This document shows positions 1-7,636 of a stretch of 29,489 bases of DNA, in pieces. Position numbers and translations under genes: made by a program. The notes under the pieces were generated by a model. It saw only the letters and a list, made by a program, of their open reading frames with translations, was not told the origin of the DNA and did not search any database. The stretch comes from a virus. Each line of letters begins with the position of its first letter. The stretch's first letter is position 1. Where the stretch lies: positions 1-29,489 of IMG/VR virus record IMGVR_UViG_3300037189_002516, one strand, 5' to 3'.

Positions 1-84
1 TCGCCTAAATCCGTGGAAATTAGTAAGATAATCTGCAATAGTATCTTTGCCTGAACCTATGAACCCGCACACACCAATAATCAT
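1..84 (-). CDS. 1: Deoxynucleoside monophosphate kinase, T4 gp1-like (5' end only)
   Basis: Only the first 28 codons lie in the window; the gene continues off the left edge. The reverse complement begins MIIGVCGFIGSGKDTIADYL, a P-loop (Walker A) of the form GxxGSGKDT at residues 7-15, which is typical of phage dNMP kinases that phosphorylate dTMP, dGMP and hydroxymethyl-dCMP before DNA synthesis. The ATG (84-82) is preceded by a strong ribosome binding site, GGAGG, about five bases upstream. In T4 gene 1 also lies near head and tail completion genes. Family assignment rests on the P-loop alone, so another small P-loop kinase is possible. Confidence 0.7.
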   Translation of the reverse strand, partial: MIIGVCGFIGSGKDTIADYLTNFHGFRR

Positions 85-141
85 ATAGCCTCCGTCAGTA
101 AGCTATACTTTACTACAGTTTTATTACAGTGTCAAGAGATT

Positions 142-933
142 TTAGCCCAAAATAAAGGTCATTGGTTGACCTCCAGCTTCGAGATCCATAACTGATTTTT
201 CCAATTTTTCGATCTCTTTATCGCCTTCCTGCTTGAGGGCAGTACCGTTTAACTGGCTACCACTCTGTGGGCCAGCGATAGTAGAAAATTTGCTACGTGC
301 TTCGCCTAACATCTGTTTGCATGTGGCAAGCGTGTAATCGTATACCCATTGTTTGGCATATATATCCTGCAAGATGACAAAGTCAGGACGGAAGTTATCT
401 GTGCGTACAAGTATCTGCTCGCCCTGGGCAAATGGACGTTGCAGGATTGTCAATTGGTGCTTGGTTGGATTCCAAGCAAATTCGATGAAACTGCCAAAGA
501 TGCGCCCTAACAATTTCTGATATCCACTATACATCTCATAGGTAGCAATACCACCTAGTTGGCTAGAATTCATCAAGTAGGTATTAGTGTACGCCAAGTT
601 AAAGGGTTCAAACAGACTGCCGCCCGCGCCTTGACCAGTCCTACTTCCAATACTGCGTCTAAATACTGTACGCACATTAATTACTTCGTTAGGAAGGATA
701 TATTCGTTTACGTCTACTTGTAATTCTAGGAAAAGATAGCTTTCTTCTACACTATTACTGCTTTTCTGTCGGAACTTGGCAATAGCCCTGTTCAGTGCTG
801 TTTCATAATGCGCTGGATCTAGCTCTACATCAACCATGCCGTCGCCCAGCATCAGTTTGACATAGTCAAAGACTTTGTTACGCTCTTGTGTGCTAGTTGA
901 TAAACTAGGATCTGCTGGATAGATATCTGCCAT
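142..933 (-). CDS. 13: Neck protein gp13-like (head completion)
   Basis: A 263-residue protein resembling the gp13-type neck protein of T4-like cyanophages, which closes the DNA-filled head and joins gp14 and the tail. Recognisable stretches are VFDYVKLMLGDGMVDVELDP near the N terminus, a conserved FRRSIGSRTG segment, FEPFNLAYTNTYL, and near the C terminus the TLATCKQMLGEARSKFSTIAGP segment. An ATG exists at 951, but it lies inside the late promoter element at 951-958, so the predicted transcript (from about 945) would lack it. The ATG at 933 has GGAG eight bases upstream and is preferred. T4 gp13 is somewhat longer (about 309 residues). It is divergent from gp14, whereas T4 has 13 and 14 in the same direction. 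The assignment is from memory of family motifs. Confidence 0.7.
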   Translation of the reverse strand: MADIYPADPSLSTSTQERNKVFDYVKLMLGDGMVDVELDPAHYETALNRAIAKFRQKSSNSVEESYLFLELQVDVNEYILPNEVINVRTVFRRSIGSRTGQGAGGSLFEPFNLAYTNTYLMNSSQLGGIATYEMYSGYQKLLGRIFGSFIEFAWNPTKHQLTILQRPFAQGEQILVRTDNFRPDFVILQDIYAKQWVYDYTLATCKQMLGEARSKFSTIAGPQSGSQLNGTALKQEGDKEIEKLEKSVMDLEAGGQPMTFILG

Positions 934-950
934 TTTGGTTTCTCCACTCA

Positions 951-958
951 TATTTATC
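951..958 (-). promoter_or_regulatory. T4-type late promoter for gp13
   Basis: GATAAATA on the minus strand matches the NATAAATA late element recognised by the phage sigma factor gp55. With the T4 geometry (element at -13 to -6), transcription would begin near 945, giving a leader of about 12 bases that starts with GGAGAAACC and ends at the ATG at 933. This fits the start chosen for gp13. Promoter activity is inferred. Confidence 0.6.
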
Positions 959-962
959 TTAC

Positions 963-970
963 GATAAATA
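963..970 (+). promoter_or_regulatory. T4-type late promoter for gp14 and downstream operon
   Basis: GATAAATA on the plus strand, the mirror image of the gp13 promoter. By T4 geometry the +1 would fall at about 976, the first base of the gp14 ATG, so the transcript could be leaderless. There is no Shine-Dalgarno sequence ahead of 976. Activity is inferred. Confidence 0.5.
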
Positions 971-975
971 TCATT

Positions 976-2136
976 ATGCCACGATTATCCCTTTATAGAC
1001 CCGAACGAGGGCAAGACTACAAATTTATAGACCGCCAAGTTAGCGAAATGTTCCAGGTTGGCGGTACTGACATGTATCTGCACAAATACATAGGTACCAC
1101 TTATGTTGACAGCAACGGCAATACTGTTGCTAAAGATCAAACACAGATACAGGATTTAATGTTCCTGGAAAATCGTGATAGAAAATACGATACTGAAATA
1201 TACAAAATACGCGGTTGGTATAACGTACAAAATATAGATTTTAATCTAAGTCAATTTGGATTGTTTATAGATAACGATACTATATTCATGACTGTGCATA
1301 TTAATGACTTTATCAAATTTATTGGGCGTAAACCAGTCAGTGGAGACGTGTTCGAACTACCGCATTTGCGAGATGATTTCGCAGTCAATGGGTATTCAGT
1401 CGCACTGCCTCGTTATTATCAAATTACAGATGTTGGCCGTGCTAGCGAAGGTTTTAGTCCTACATGGTTTCCGCATCTATATAGATTAAAATGTACCAAG
1501 ATTAATGACAGCCAGCAATTCCAGAATCTTTTAGATCAAGTAGCGACTGATTCACAAGGTGTTCCAGATCCTGCAGGCACTACGTTGAAGAGCTTGTTAA
1601 GTACCTATCAGAATGACCTAGCAGTCAATGCCGCAGTCTTGTCAGAAGCAGAAGCTAATGCTCCTAAGAGCGGATATGAAACTAGACAATTTTACACCAT
1701 GGCTGTTGATCCTGAAAACGGTCGACCTATTATCAAGACTGCCGATGATTCGATGTTAGATGCCAGTATTACTACAGAATCTGCCGCGACGGTTGATGGT
1801 AAACCTATGCGCAGTGGTTATACCGGTTATCTGCTAGGTGACGGATTCCCTGTTAATGGTTATACTTTTGGAAGCGGTATACAGTTTCCTGACACGGCAG
1901 AAACTAATGATTATTTCTTAAGGAATGATTTTATGCCTAGCAGATTATTTAGATTTGACGGTACTAGATGGCTTAAAGTCGAAGACAGTGTTCGAATGAC
2001 CATGACCAATAATGATACCAGAAATACTCTTAAAACTAGCTTTATCAACAATACAAATACAAATACTATTGGTGGCGAGGTCGTACAAGAACGCCAAAGC
2101 CTTAGCCAAGCACTTAAACCTAAGGCGGATCTATAA
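976..2136 (+). CDS. 14: Neck protein gp14-like
   Basis: A 386-residue protein of the gp14 neck family of T4-like marine phages; with gp13 it forms the collar that links head and tail. Typical segments are MPRLSLYRPE at the N terminus, GGTDMYLHKYIG around residues 29-40, FLENRDRKYD, the long stretch NVQNIDFNLSQFGLF with INDFIKFIGRKPVSGD, and DVGRASEGFSPTWFPHLYRL. It is longer than T4 gp14 (256 residues), as is usual in cyanophages; the extra part is the C-terminal half, which contains a receptor-like FDGTRWLKVEDS segment. No Shine-Dalgarno sequence is visible, and the start almost coincides with the predicted transcription start. It ends one base into the gp15 start (taATG). Confidence 0.8.
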   Translation: MPRLSLYRPERGQDYKFIDRQVSEMFQVGGTDMYLHKYIGTTYVDSNGNTVAKDQTQIQDLMFLENRDRKYDTEIYKIRGWYNVQNIDFNLSQFGLFIDNDTIFMTVHINDFIKFIGRKPVSGDVFELPHLRDDFAVNGYSVALPRYYQITDVGRASEGFSPTWFPHLYRLKCTKINDSQQFQNLLDQVATDSQGVPDPAGTTLKSLLSTYQNDLAVNAAVLSEAEANAPKSGYETRQFYTMAVDPENGRPIIKTADDSMLDASITTESAATVDGKPMRSGYTGYLLGDGFPVNGYTFGSGIQFPDTAETNDYFLRNDFMPSRLFRFDGTRWLKVEDSVRMTMTNNDTRNTLKTSFINNTNTNTIGGEVVQERQSLSQALKPKADL

Positions 2137-3566
2137 TGCAGTTTTTTTATGACGGACAGATACGTAGATATCTAGTACAGATTATAAGAGTCTTTAGTAA
2201 CTTCGTAGTCAAATACGGCGACGGAACATTACATCAAGTGCCTGTAAGTTACGGCGATCCTGATAGACAAGCGGCCGCAATATTAAGACAAAATAGCGAA
2301 AATGCTATACAAAGCATTCCTAGGATCGCAGTGCATGTTACTGATATACAATTAGATCGTAGTAGGTTAGGAGATGCTACGTACATCGGTAAGCAACATA
2401 TAAGAGAAAGAGATATCTTCACAGATCCTACTACTGGAAATCCTACATATTCATCTGGACAAGGTAAAAACTATACGATCGAAAAGCTAATGCCAACGCC
2501 ATTTAAGTTAACTGTTAAGGTTGACATTTGGACCAGTAGCACTGAGCAAAAATTACAGTTGTTGGAACAGATCGTAGTACTGTTTAATCCTAGCTTAGAA
2601 ATACAGACCACTGACAATTATATCGACTGGACCAGTTTAAGCGTGTTAGATCTAACACAGTTACAATGGAGTAGTAGGCAAGTTCCTGTAGGCACTACAG
2701 ATGCTATAGATCTAGCTACATTAACATTAGAGGCCCCAGTTTGGATTAGTCCGCCAGTTAAAGTCAAGAACTTGGGTGTTATTACTAATATTATAACCAG
2801 TATATATGGTAGCCAAGGTCCGGATTATCAGGGTTATATCGATGGGTTAGGTGTTGATATGAACACCGGCGACAATAATCCTGTATTAAGTGATTTATTA
2901 AGCACACAGTATGTCTCGAACAGCGGTGATTTTGGGCTACTACTTTTAAACAGCCAGGCACAGATACTTAACCCCGGAAGCAATGTTTCAGCGACTAACG
3001 ACAGTTTAGATGTACCAGTAAGTTATAGCGTACCGATTAATTGGAGCGATTGGTTGCTTTCTTGTAAAGGTACATATGTCGGTGGTTCTAGTAAGATTTA
3101 TTTCATGCAACCGACAGGATATGAAGTTAGTGGAACATTTACTATAAACCCGTTGGATGATACTACTATCAGTATTACTTTAGACTCCAGCACATATCCA
3201 AGCAATAGCATCATACCAAGCTCTTATCGAAGCAGAAGTACCGGAACATTTGATGCCATCATCGATCCACAAAAAAGCTATGTTGGAAACGGTATAGATA
3301 ATGTGCAAGCAGGAGATAGATTCTTGCTAATCGAAGATGTTATCACCAATACTATAGCTTGGGGATCGTTCCAAGCCAAGGCTAATGATATTATAGAATG
3401 GGATGGATCTGCGTGGACTACAGTATTTGACCATACTCAATATTCCAACACCATAGTATATCTAACGAATATATACAGTGGAGTGCAATATAAGTGGAAT
3501 GGAGTTGCATGGGTCAAATCGTTTGAGGGCGAGTATAGGGCAGGTACATGGAGAGTAGCGTTGTAA
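2136..3566 (+). CDS. 15: Tail completion and sheath stabiliser protein gp15-like
   Basis: A 476-residue protein whose first 230 or so residues match the gp15 family, the hexameric ring that caps the tail tube and stabilises the sheath. Signs are the start FFYDGQIRRY (compare T4 gp15 GYFYNSSFRRY), SENAIQSIPRIAVHVTDI, a TPFKLTVKVDIWTSSTEQKL strand pair, NPSLEIQTTDNYIDWTSLSV, and LEAPVWISPPVKVKNLGVI. T4 gp15 is only 272 residues; here a roughly 240-residue C-terminal extension follows, with two small WxGxxW segments (EWDGSAW, KWNGVAW) and the end EGEYRAGTWRVAL. Cyanophage gp15 proteins carry a similar extension. In T4 genes 16 and 17 follow; here they do not. Confidence 0.8.
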   Translation: MQFFYDGQIRRYLVQIIRVFSNFVVKYGDGTLHQVPVSYGDPDRQAAAILRQNSENAIQSIPRIAVHVTDIQLDRSRLGDATYIGKQHIRERDIFTDPTTGNPTYSSGQGKNYTIEKLMPTPFKLTVKVDIWTSSTEQKLQLLEQIVVLFNPSLEIQTTDNYIDWTSLSVLDLTQLQWSSRQVPVGTTDAIDLATLTLEAPVWISPPVKVKNLGVITNIITSIYGSQGPDYQGYIDGLGVDMNTGDNNPVLSDLLSTQYVSNSGDFGLLLLNSQAQILNPGSNVSATNDSLDVPVSYSVPINWSDWLLSCKGTYVGGSSKIYFMQPTGYEVSGTFTINPLDDTTISITLDSSTYPSNSIIPSSYRSRSTGTFDAIIDPQKSYVGNGIDNVQAGDRFLLIEDVITNTIAWGSFQAKANDIIEWDGSAWTTVFDHTQYSNTIVYLTNIYSGVQYKWNGVAWVKSFEGEYRAGTWRVAL

Positions 3567-3997
3567 AAGATAAGATAGTGTGTAGTGGCGCATTAATTTA
3601 CGCTAAGAAAACTCACAGGATTCTACTTTTACAAAAAGCACACGGCAAACATGAAGGAACTTGGGGACTAGTAGGCGGTACTACTATAGAAGGTGAAAAT
3701 CCCTGGCAAGGTCTGCAGAGAGAAATCATAGAAGAAATCGGTTCTCTCCCCAAAATAATCAAAACGATTCCATTAGAAACATTTGTCAGCAACGACTATG
3801 TCTTCAATTTCCACACTTATCTCTGCGTTGTAGAAGATGAGTTTGTTCCTGTACTTAGCGACGAGCACACAGCGTGGGCTTGGGCTGGTATAGATACTGC
3901 TCCTAAGCCCCTACATCAGGGATTAAGAAACAGTTTTAGTAATCGTGCCATGCGCACAAAATTGCAAACTGTGTTTGAAGTTATGGATTTAATCTAA
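3548..3997 (+). CDS. Nudix (MutT-type) hydrolase
   Basis: A 149-residue protein with a complete Nudix box at residues 44-66: G44, E50, R58-E59, E62-E63 and G65 fit Gx5Ex7REUxEExGU. Nudix enzymes hydrolyse nucleoside diphosphates linked to another group (NUDP sugars, dinucleotides, oxidised NTPs, ADP-ribose or pyrophosphates); the substrate cannot be read from sequence. The length is typical of a single Nudix domain. The ATG lies 19 bases inside the end of gp15, which suggests translational coupling, and the next gene starts two bases after its stop. Being the first gene of the enzyme run, it may clean up or activate a nucleotide-linked intermediate, but this is only inference. Confidence 0.9.
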   Translation: MESSVVKDKIVCSGALIYAKKTHRILLLQKAHGKHEGTWGLVGGTTIEGENPWQGLQREIIEEIGSLPKIIKTIPLETFVSNDYVFNFHTYLCVVEDEFVPVLSDEHTAWAWAGIDTAPKPLHQGLRNSFSNRAMRTKLQTVFEVMDLI

Positions 3998-3999
3998 CT

Positions 4000-4587
4000 A
4001 TGTGGAAAATACCAAGTATTTCTAAACCTATAGAGCCTTATGCCTGGATGCAAAATGTCTTTACTCCAGAAGAATTAGATCTGATTATCGATATCGGAAA
4101 ATCGCTTCCGTTAGTCAACGGCGGAGTGAATGATGCAAATACTCCTGCCAGCACAGCCGTTCGCAGGAGCAAGATTGCGTGGATATATCCCGAAGTTAGC
4201 AACACTTTTATATTTGTAAAACTTACCGATGCACTGTTAAGGATCAATGATACCTTTTTTAATTACGACCTAACTGAGCTAGAAGATTTACAGTTTACAG
4301 AGTACGATTCCAGTTACGAAGGAATGTACAGAAATCATACAGACGACGGTTACGATACAGAAAAATATAGAAAATTAAGTTTTACATTGCAACTGTCCGA
4401 TCCAACCGATTACGAAGGCGGCGACTTGCAACTGTATCGCTGGAAACTAGATCAACCTAATGTAGTAAAGAAAGAAAGAGGTCTTTTATCAGTCTTTACC
4501 AGTAGCACAATACACGAAGTAACACCTGTAACTAAAGGAACACGGTATACATTAGTAGGATGGGCCAATGGACCAAGATTTCGCTAA
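4000..4587 (+). CDS. 2OG-Fe(II) oxygenase, prolyl-4-hydroxylase/PKHD-like
   Basis: A 195-residue protein with the double-stranded beta-helix signature of 2-oxoglutarate/Fe(II) dioxygenases: H113-x-D115 (in RNHTDDG), a following beta-strand with YEGGDLQLY (residues 138-146), distal H172 (STIHEVTPV) and R182, which would bind the 2-oxoglutarate carboxylate. The spacing and the EGGDL/HEVTPV motifs are those of the PiuC/PKHD-type and prolyl hydroxylase families, which hydroxylate peptides or small molecules. It follows the Nudix gene by two bases without an evident ribosome binding site, so it is probably translated by coupling. The substrate is unknown. Cyanophages commonly carry such genes. Confidence 0.85.
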   Translation: MWKIPSISKPIEPYAWMQNVFTPEELDLIIDIGKSLPLVNGGVNDANTPASTAVRRSKIAWIYPEVSNTFIFVKLTDALLRINDTFFNYDLTELEDLQFTEYDSSYEGMYRNHTDDGYDTEKYRKLSFTLQLSDPTDYEGGDLQLYRWKLDQPNVVKKERGLLSVFTSSTIHEVTPVTKGTRYTLVGWANGPRFR

Positions 4588-5140
4588 AGTAAACATTGTT
4601 AGTCTATGGCCAACATCTATACTGATGACAGAATATCATGAGAATTTGCCTGATTTAATTTCTGAAATCTACAGATTATCAAACGAGACAAACAATATTA
4701 AAAAATCTAACTATGGTGGTTGGCAAAGTAATGTCGATCTATATAGCAATGATAAATTTAAACCACTTTGTCAATACATAGCTAAAATATGTTTTGAACA
4801 ATTTGGAAAGGACAGCACTACTATACATCAGATGTGGGTAGGCATTAATAAAAAATATCATCACAATGTTATTCATAATCATGGTTCACAGTATCATGTA
4901 TCCGGTGTATATTATGTTAGTGTGCCTCTGGAGTCAGGGGATATTGTATTCCGAGACCCTCGTCCTGCCGCAACTAGTTCGTCAGCTCGGGAGTTATTTG
5001 ATAAAGGAGAATGTGAAAGATTTAGACCTTATTCTGGTCTCATATTATTATTTCCTTCATACCTAGACCATTTTGTTTTACCCAGTGAAAGCGCCGAGGA
5101 TCGTATCTGTATTAGCTTCGATCTAACGCTAAAGGACTGA
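4568..5140 (+). CDS. Putative 2OG-Fe(II) oxygenase, PF13759 type (HxH)
   Basis: A 190-residue protein of the 2OG-FeII_Oxy_5 type. Hallmarks are the N-terminal LWPTSIL, a W-x-x-N segment near residue 52, H103-N-H105, SGVYYVSVPLESGDIVFRDP (112-131), LFPSYLDHFVLP with H168, and R179 in EDRICISF. In this family the usual HxD iron motif appears as HxH, so the acidic ligand is not evident; the site could use three histidines. It overlaps the previous gene by 20 bases. It is one of five such paralogues in the window; the others begin at 6987, 12205, 14389 and 17514. Substrate unknown. Confidence 0.75.
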   Translation: MDQDFAKVNIVSLWPTSILMTEYHENLPDLISEIYRLSNETNNIKKSNYGGWQSNVDLYSNDKFKPLCQYIAKICFEQFGKDSTTIHQMWVGINKKYHHNVIHNHGSQYHVSGVYYVSVPLESGDIVFRDPRPAATSSSARELFDKGECERFRPYSGLILLFPSYLDHFVLPSESAEDRICISFDLTLKD

Positions 5141-5141
5141 T

Positions 5142-5789
5142 ATGTTTTTAGATAACAAGATAATAATTATAGATAATTTTTATAAAGATCCCGATGCTGT
5201 TCGTAAATTTGCGTTGTCGGAGCCATATAAAACTTGCAAAGAAGCACCCGGCGGCGGCAATTGGCCAGGTCGACGAACTGATTTTTTGCATGAAATTAAT
5301 ACTGATATAAGCGATGAGTTTCATAATACTTTCTTAGGTAATCTTTTAGAAAATAATCCTATCAAATATCGAGGATATATCGAAACAAACTTCCAATTGT
5401 GTTACGAAAGCGACGGCGATTCCTGGGTACACTATGACACTCCGACTTGGCACTGTACACACGTGGGTGTAGTATATCTTACACCAAATCCTCCGGAAAA
5501 TTCTGGAACATTATTCTACGAATTTGACGAAACATATCGTGCCGAGTTTGAAAAGTATGCGGCAAAACATAATTACAAGTGGTATGGCTTGAATAGAGAC
5601 CAGGACAAAGAAGAATTCCATAAGTTTTTTAAAATGACTATGCAGATACCAAATGTATACAACAGGGCTATATTATATGGGCCACACCGTTGGCATAAGT
5701 CAGATCGATATTTTGGAGATACACCAGAAAATGGAAGATTATTCCAGCCATTTTTTGTTAATTTAGAATTTTTGTATGATGAAAAGTAA
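5142..5789 (+). CDS. DUF6445-like putative non-haem iron oxygenase
   Basis: A 215-residue protein resembling DUF6445, a family often found near tryptophan-halogenase genes in bacteria. It has the N-terminal IIIIDNFYKDPDAVRKFAL pattern (residues 7-25), GNWPGRRT (39-46), H97-x-D99 in SWVHYDTP, a VGVVYLTPN strand (108-116) with the following SGTLFYE, and a C-terminal YGPHRWHKSDRYFG (179-192) with R199, consistent with the distal histidine and the 2-oxoglutarate arginine of a cupin-fold oxygenase. It begins one base after the previous stop. Its biochemical reaction has not, to my knowledge, been established. Confidence 0.7.
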   Translation: MFLDNKIIIIDNFYKDPDAVRKFALSEPYKTCKEAPGGGNWPGRRTDFLHEINTDISDEFHNTFLGNLLENNPIKYRGYIETNFQLCYESDGDSWVHYDTPTWHCTHVGVVYLTPNPPENSGTLFYEFDETYRAEFEKYAAKHNYKWYGLNRDQDKEEFHKFFKMTMQIPNVYNRAILYGPHRWHKSDRYFGDTPENGRLFQPFFVNLEFLYDEK

Positions 5790-6426
5790 ACCTACACTTG
5801 CTATATACGGAGATAGTTTTGCAGACCCGAGGTGGGTTGAAAATGACTATCCAGCATGGTCAGAATTATTAGAAGAAAATTTTACAGTTACTAATTTTTC
5901 TTTTACCGGAACTGGTATGTGGTGGAGTTATGATAAATTTATTGAAACACATGAAAAATTCGATACTGTTGTATTTGTTGTAACTGTTCCTGGCAGGATA
6001 CACATAGAATGCAAGGATGCCCACTTAAATTTAAATCCAGCAACATGGCCTGTTTGGAGTGGTATCAACATGGGCGATATGTATTTTAGATATTTTTATT
6101 CTCCTAAGAGAGAAGATTGTTTCCATAAATTTATGGTTGATGATATTTTAAAAAGAAATAATATTCTAGTAGTTCCAGCATTCAAAGAAAGTATTCCGGG
6201 CCACGAAGGCTGGTCACTATGTCATCTAGCAGATACTGAACTGGCATTCTACGATTTAAAGCACAATGGTTGGAACGAAAAGAGAAAATGCCATATGACT
6301 AGAGAAAACAACAGAATGGTTTATAATAAAGTACTAGAGGCGGTCGATAACGGTTCTAAGATTTTAAATCTACAGGAATCTGATTTTGTTCCACCAGCCG
6401 ATCCTTTAACAATGTATTGGAAGTAA
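5776..6426 (+). CDS. SGNH/GDSL hydrolase-like protein
   Basis: A 216-residue protein starting with a beta strand that ends in YGDSFADP (G12-D13-S14), the block I nucleophile motif of SGNH hydrolases. A GTG at 45-47 is in the position of the second block, and a C-terminal H173 in KCHMTRENN lies where the catalytic histidine would be expected, preceded by acidic D160. Family members are esterases, lipases and O-deacetylases. It overlaps the DUF6445-like gene by 14 bases. No signal peptide is seen, so it would act in the cytoplasm. An ester-removing or ester-forming step in the same pathway as the oxygenases is possible but inferred. Confidence 0.65.
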   Translation: MMKSKPTLAIYGDSFADPRWVENDYPAWSELLEENFTVTNFSFTGTGMWWSYDKFIETHEKFDTVVFVVTVPGRIHIECKDAHLNLNPATWPVWSGINMGDMYFRYFYSPKREDCFHKFMVDDILKRNNILVVPAFKESIPGHEGWSLCHLADTELAFYDLKHNGWNEKRKCHMTRENNRMVYNKVLEAVDNGSKILNLQESDFVPPADPLTMYWK

Positions 6427-6427
6427 C

Positions 6428-6997
6428 ATGGAATATAAGATTATAAGAAATTTTACAGATATCGATACTTGCAATCGCCTGGTCGATCGTCTAGATCGAT
6501 TTTATAAAGACCAACTAGATCTGCCGCCTGATAATCAATGCCCAAACAGCCCATCATTCTATGGTATTTTTAACGACGAATCACAACTATGGTTGCCGCG
6601 CATCGAAGAGGCGGTAGAAAAGAAACTGTTTCCAACATACACTTATTCAAGGATATACACTAAAGGAGAAGTTCTACCTCCCCATGTAGACAGAGACGAA
6701 TGCGAATTTAGTTTTACACTGGCATTAAGATACGATAAAGATATCTGGCCCATATACTTGCAAACCAGCGAAGGTGTAAAGGAAGTATTTTTAGACAATG
6801 GAGATATACTAATTTATAAAGGTGTTGAAAATATACATTGGCGGCTAGCTTTAGAAAATCAATTCCATTACCAAGGATTTTTCCACTATGTAGATCAAGA
6901 CGGCCTATTTGCACACAAAAAATTTGATGGCAGGTCTACTTTTGCAACCACACAAGATGCAGTCGATGAACTACTAAGGAGAAAAAATGTACTATAA
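6428..6997 (+). CDS. 2OG-Fe(II) oxygenase-like protein (HxD)
   Basis: A 189-residue protein with H86-V-D88 in LPPHVDRDECEFSFTLAL, a following strand IWPIYLQ, the turn LDNGDILIYKG (122-132) and distal H137-W-R139. This is the layout of a single-domain 2OG/Fe(II) dioxygenase, and similar proteins are encoded by marine T4-like phages. The ATG lies one base after the upstream stop. The C-terminal 40 residues after the catalytic core are basic and may pack on the core or bind a partner. Substrate unknown. Confidence 0.75.
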   Translation: MEYKIIRNFTDIDTCNRLVDRLDRFYKDQLDLPPDNQCPNSPSFYGIFNDESQLWLPRIEEAVEKKLFPTYTYSRIYTKGEVLPPHVDRDECEFSFTLALRYDKDIWPIYLQTSEGVKEVFLDNGDILIYKGVENIHWRLALENQFHYQGFFHYVDQDGLFAHKKFDGRSTFATTQDAVDELLRRKNVL

Positions 6998-7586
6998 CGA
7001 CGAGTTTAAGTATATGCTAATCGATGTTCCCTACATAGCAGAGAATATCGAAGATATCAAACGTATGACCGCAGTAGGTGTTGACAAGTTTAAGCGGAAG
7101 TTTAATCTAAAAAATCATGCCAATAGTACCGATAATATTACTTGGCAGTTTTCTAACTATAATGTATACAGCGTTTGCTCGTGCAATCAGTGGTTTTATA
7201 ACATCTATAAGAATCTAGTTACAGGCATACGAGAATATCATACTCTTTCAAATACTCCTATACCGTCCCAATTATGGATGCAGTCGTGGATTAATAGCCA
7301 CACCCCAAAACAAGTTCTAAAATCACACAATCACGACTGGCCGTTGCACGGATATATCAGCATCGAACCCATGAAATCCTGCACTGTTTTTACCGACAAA
7401 CCGAACGGTAAGGAGCTATACCGCGTAGAAAACAAAGTCGGACAGATTTATATAGGGCCCGGGTACAGATTCCACCACGTTGAAATGTTAGAGCCGTTTG
7501 CAGGCGAACGCATTACATTTGGATTCGATCTAGAGAACAGGGATCGCATTATCGATAATATGGGTCTCATACCAATAATCATCTGA
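6987..7586 (+). CDS. Putative iron-dependent oxygenase, PF13759-related (HxH)
   Basis: A 199-residue protein. The second half carries the hallmarks of the family: MQSWINSHTPKQ (98-109), H114-N-H116 in SHNHDWPLHGYISIEP, a CTVFTDKPNG strand-turn (132-141), GQIYIGPGYRFHHVEMLEP with H163/H164, and R175 in ERITFGFDL. The order and spacing are those of the 2OG-FeII_Oxy_5 proteins, with FTD in place of the usual FxDP. The N-terminal 90 residues are less typical. A good ribosome binding site (AAGGAG, 6976 onwards) lies inside the previous gene, with which it overlaps by 11 bases. It ends the first enzyme sub-operon: a 50-base gap follows. Confidence 0.65.
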   Translation: MYYNDEFKYMLIDVPYIAENIEDIKRMTAVGVDKFKRKFNLKNHANSTDNITWQFSNYNVYSVCSCNQWFYNIYKNLVTGIREYHTLSNTPIPSQLWMQSWINSHTPKQVLKSHNHDWPLHGYISIEPMKSCTVFTDKPNGKELYRVENKVGQIYIGPGYRFHHVEMLEPFAGERITFGFDLENRDRIIDNMGLIPIII

Positions 7587-7609
7587 GCTTAAAAAAATCT
7601 GCGTAAATA

Positions 7610-7630
7610 CTCGGTATATAAATGACCGAG
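7610..7630 (+). promoter_or_regulatory. Possible internal late promoter inside a small hairpin
   Basis: In the only gap of the plus-strand enzyme run, TATAAATG (7617-7624) matches the T4 late element TATAAATA in seven of eight positions. It lies in the loop of a 6-bp inverted repeat, CTCGGT (7610-7615) and ACCGAG (7625-7630), whose right arm touches the GAGGA ribosome binding site of the next gene. Either or both may be coincidental. Confidence 0.35.
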
Positions 7631-7636
7631 GAACCC

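Larger units (their letters stand above)
950..971. repeat. Perfect inverted repeat carrying divergent late promoters
   Basis: ATATTTATC (950-958), spacer TTAC (959-962), GATAAATAT (963-971): a perfect 9-bp inverted repeat centred between the divergent gp13 and gp14 genes. Each arm read outwards contains ATAAATAT, the core of the T4-type late promoter (TATAAATA; often NATAAATA in cyanophages). Confidence 0.85.

Noticed and set aside
934-951. ATG at 951 as the gp13 start
   Set aside because: It overlaps the minus-strand late promoter element and would lie upstream of the predicted transcript; the ATG at 933 has GGAG and an unbroken family start.
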